A stretch of 64,000 nucleotides of DNA from Camarhynchus parvulus (Eukaryota; Chordata; Aves; Passeriformes; Thraupidae). Below are positions 60,382 to 64,000 of the stretch, one piece after another; position 1 is the stretch's first letter, and the number at the start of each line of letters is the position of its first letter. Both the position numbers and the translations under genes were made by a program. The stretch spans positions 46,719,609 through 46,783,608 of the forward strand of contig NC_044574.1 in assembly GCF_901933205.1 (NCBI RefSeq), given 5' to 3'. Under the pieces are notes generated by a model. It made no database searches. It saw nothing but the letters and a program-made list of their open reading frames with translations, and had not been told where the DNA came from.

Positions 60382-63300
60382 TGCCTTGTAATCCTGAATG
60401 CTTACAAAATATCAGTTTTCAGACTGGGAAAAAACTTGGGTATTGTTAAATTAAAACAATTACCTTTTTAATCTAAAAAATATGGTACATGTAGTAATAA
60501 ACCAAAATAATTAGTATTAAATGTACAGCTCTAAACTGGGAATGACAATGTCCTGGTCAAATTACACTTATAAGCAGATCCAAAGAGATTTCCTAAAGCA
60601 CTGAGCATTTTAATTTTCTCAGAGATGACTGAGTTAACTCCTTCTCTACTATTGACCCTTATTTATTCTGACATCTTTTAATATGTCTCTTACTCCAGAG
60701 TGCTTAGATGTAGCATGATCTATGATATTCCCAACAGTCTGACCTCCTAACAAGGGCATAATGCTCTGCAAGTTAAGTAGGAATTCAGGATAGTTTATCT
60801 ACCTTGTTCTCACATCTAGCCAAGGCTTTGATTTTCAACAGGAAATTCTGCTGGAAGGAATATCTTACCTACCAGTCATGTAAAAATTCAAAATGTGAGA
60901 AGCTTCCTTCTTTATTTTGATGACAAAAGCAAAGTTTATTGCTGATTTGCAATGGCAGCTTTCTGTTACCCCAAAGTAAGTATCAGCATAATACTCTGAA
61001 ATAATTTTCTGGTTCAGGCTAGTTGCCTTTCCATTATTTACTGGATGATATCGCTATTCTTATTCACTGTTAAATCCAATTTGGGCTTCTGGGCTGAGGG
61101 TGCCAATTTTAACTAATCTGACACATTCATTTTACTGTACTGCAAAATGTACTAAAGAAGTGGGCCCCTGGCCACCCCAGTAGTGCTGGACTCCATCAGA
61201 GATCCTGCAGAACCAGGCTGGCTCTCCTGTGGCTGCAGCCCAGGGTAGGGTAAGGGAAGGGCAGGTGGAGGGTGATAAAGGGAGCCTGGAGACCAGCTTC
61301 GTGCCTTCTGTTTGCCAGCTGCTCCTGCCAGTCTCGTGGCATCTCATGATGCTCTGTGTCCCAGTGAGCTGGCCCAGAGTAGAGTTTGGGAGCATGTTCT
61401 GTGGGCTTTGTTTCTGCCTCTGCAGCCTGTGACATGGGTTTGTGCTGGGGCTTCAGGGGAGCTTGCACGTGCACAGCTTGTGGCTGTGCTGTGCAGGGCT
61501 CATTCAAGGGCATCTGCACTATCAAACGTTGCCCTGCCTGTCTTACCTCTGAGAAGAACTCAGTCATTTATACCTAGACTGGCAAAATTTAGACAAAATT
61601 TGGACTAAAAATCGCGTCCTCTGATGTAGGTTTTTGTGGAAATTGCTTTTCCTGAAGGACACAGAGCCAGTCGTCTTTGCTGCTCTACTAGGTGTGTTGA
61701 TAGTGAGAATTCAAGCTCTCATGCCAAACCTTCAGTTTTTGGAGTGTGCAGTAAATTGCCAAGGGCCATTCAATGTCACAGGGTGCCTGTGTGCCCCTGT
61801 CTGTGAGACCAGCAAGGTCTGTGCTGGGCTGCAGGTCAGAGCACTGGCCCACCACAGCTCCATCACTGCCCTTCACCTGGGTTTCCTTTTGATAGAAAGC
61901 AGGAGGTGTCAGGTGGACAGTGCACTTGAGGCTCATCAGCATCCAAGGGAAAATGTGAATCTGAAGTGGGAAGTACCCTTAGGGGTCCCTGAGAGTAGCC
62001 AGACCCACTGAAACCAGTGTTTGGTTGGCTTCATTTTCCGCCCTCAGCAGAGACTTGTAAATGTAGGAAGGAACCACTCACTGATTAGGGAGCATGAAAT
62101 ATGAGTACAGCCAGGGGTTTTTCTCTTCCTACTGCTCCTGCTTGGAGCCAAAGCAACATTGTCCTAAATTTTAATTTATGGCTGTTCTTTACAGCAGCAA
62201 CAACAACAAAAATAGGAAAGAAGCTTTCTGGCACTATTTGCTGAAGTACTCTTAACACAGCCAAATGATTCATAATTAGAAAGAGTAGTGTGCTTTACTC
62301 ACTCTTTTCTGGTTATACAGAAACTCATTAAGCACCATGCATCCAAGTGCACTGTTTTATGTAAACAAGACCTCTCAGAGAGATATAGATGTCTGATAAA
62401 GATGAAAAGAAAAACAGACTAATACCAGGCCACATTAATAATGGCCATGTCATGTTCTTAGAAAACAAAAGTCATCTGCTGTGCAATTATGGCACATTTC
62501 ACAGCAGGATGGGGGCAAGGTGAAGACCAGAGATGTATAAGAAAAAGACAGCTATGGATTTTAGATCCAAATTATTTAGTTGCAGCTAGGTTTGAAACTT
62601 TGCATTATTTTTATTCTGTGATGAAATGGGACAATCTCTGTCGTGCTTCCAAGTGCTTGAGACCGGTATTTTGTGGATGTTCTTTACTGAGACCTTCAGG
62701 ATGCAGTTGTAACTCATACTGAATTCATCGACCCTTCAGCAGTTGAAGCTGAGAGCATTTCTCTTGTTATGTCTACGTAAGGTTTAGGTTATTGATGCAT
62801 TTAGCTGTGGCCTCTGCTGTTAATAATGTATTTAAACTAATTGGATGGTTCAAGCTTAAAACTGTTCCTCTGGCTGTGTTCCCTGGTGCTGTGTGGACTG
62901 AGCTCTCTGAATAAGTTTAGCTTTTTCCATTAGAGCAGGCTTTGACCACATGAGCTTCACAGCAGTGCCATGTTCTCTATGGTTTATGGAGGGGGCAGCT
63001 CTTCCAAGCTGAAACCAAAATTTGCTCTGCTCCCTTCAGCTTTTCTTTGCCCACACTCTGATTCTTCCTTTTGGAATACAGAAGGCAGAAAAATTACATG
63101 AGAAAAATGTAAGTTGAGATGGCATGGGGAGGCTTTCAACCCAGTTTTATGGAACTGAGAGAATGAGATTTTCCCTGTGTAATGAGTCCTTGGATTTGCT
63201 TAAATATTGAAAAACGGGAGTCAGGCCCCCAAGCTCCACAACCTGTGGAAGATCATCCAGCTTGCATAACTCAAAGTAGCAATGTCTCAAAACCATGAGC

Positions 63301-64000
63301 ATCTCTAAAATATATAGCTATTCATGCAAAGTTTAATATATAAAAATAGTTATATTATATAAAAATAGGTGCATATGAAGATGCACTTAATAAGCAGTAT
63401 GCTGCTTTCTAGTAAAAGGCAGGGATTTAGGCATGACCAGTGTGAAAAGATGTAGTATGTAACTTCCACCATATGGTTTGTTCCGTTCCAAAACAAGCAG
63501 AATTTAACTTAAAATATGTCATTAACAGCAGATTGCATTATCCACTTTAAGCAACATAAAGGTCAGGCACTTCCACTGAGACTAGATAAACATGCCAGAA
63601 ATATAATTGCTAGCATTTCAACTGAGATATTACAAGCACAGTTTACATAAATATTTGTACTAGTGTACTTTTATGAACAGAGCCATCTTAACTTCTTCCA
63701 CAGATAATCATATAAACTCAGTAAACCCTGGGCTGTAGGCACATAAGCCATGCCTTTCACTGACAACAGTGCTCCTGTGTAGCTTAGTAGGCCTGATTGC
63801 CACCAGCACTGAAGGAAATGCTTCAGCCTCTTTGAGTCTCTTTACAACCCTCCAAGATATTTTCTGAGTAAACTGCTAGTTTCTTTGTTCCCTTTTCCAT
63901 ACACTTAGTGCTGTGGCTGATGCTACGTGCTCATGATCAAGAGCTCCCAGAGCTCAGATTCCATGATCACAACATTTCTTCCAAATGATAATAAAACCTC

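Larger units (their letters stand above)
47861..64000. other. Intergenic, no gene recognised
   Basis: Unique, mostly AT-rich DNA with a T17 run (48604-48620), an A18 run (55610-55627), a T-rich short tandem repeat (60018-60070) and a fold-back (60309-60381). A relatively GC-rich section lies at 61150-61560, with overlapping ORFs on both strands that look like chance. No exon was supported. Confidence 0.55.

Noticed and set aside
61196..62011. Overlapping ORFs on both strands (up to 125 codons) in a slightly GC-richer patch
   Set aside because: Several frames are open on both strands and nothing is recognisable; most likely chance.

Overview
The window looks like vertebrate nuclear DNA, most likely from a bird and probably a songbird. 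The gene it contains is split into short coding exons with GT/AG borders. The interspersed repeats are CR1 LINE remnants plus one solo LTR that resembles a passerine ERVK-type LTR. These repeat assignments are made from memory of the families, so the species call is an inference.

Only one protein-coding gene can be supported: the 5' part of LEF1 (lymphoid enhancer-binding factor 1, an HMG-box transcription factor of the Wnt/beta-catenin pathway), on the minus strand. Three consecutive coding exons are visible: exon 1 (9970-10179, 70 codons, beta-catenin-binding domain), exon 2 (9094-9157) and exon 3 (7515-7648). Their phases join perfectly (210 + 64 + 134 nt = 136 codons). The gene continues off the left edge; bases 1-7514 are the start of a long intron 3, and the HMG-box exons lie outside the window.

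The LEF1 promoter and leader sit in a very large CpG island (about 9740-14520) that extends more than 4 kb upstream of the start codon. It holds a GC-box/G-quadruplex cluster, a perfect palindromic SRF CArG box, two TCF/LEF-type motifs (possible autoregulation), E-boxes and a long pyrimidine tract in the leader. A second, smaller CpG-rich patch lies inside intron 3 (5220-5640) and may be an internal promoter or enhancer.

From about 14.5 kb to 64 kb I find no exon of any recognisable gene. This is a gene-poor upstream flank holding old CR1 pieces (20.7, 35.5, 47.7 and possibly 42.3 kb), a solo LTR (26.8-27.2 kb), small tandem duplications, fold-back sequences and homopolymer tracts. Nearly all ORFs of 60-150 codons there look like chance ORFs. 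Two (16377-17069 and 47029-47478, both minus strand) are listed as oddities. No tRNA, rRNA, CRISPR or prokaryotic-type feature was seen.
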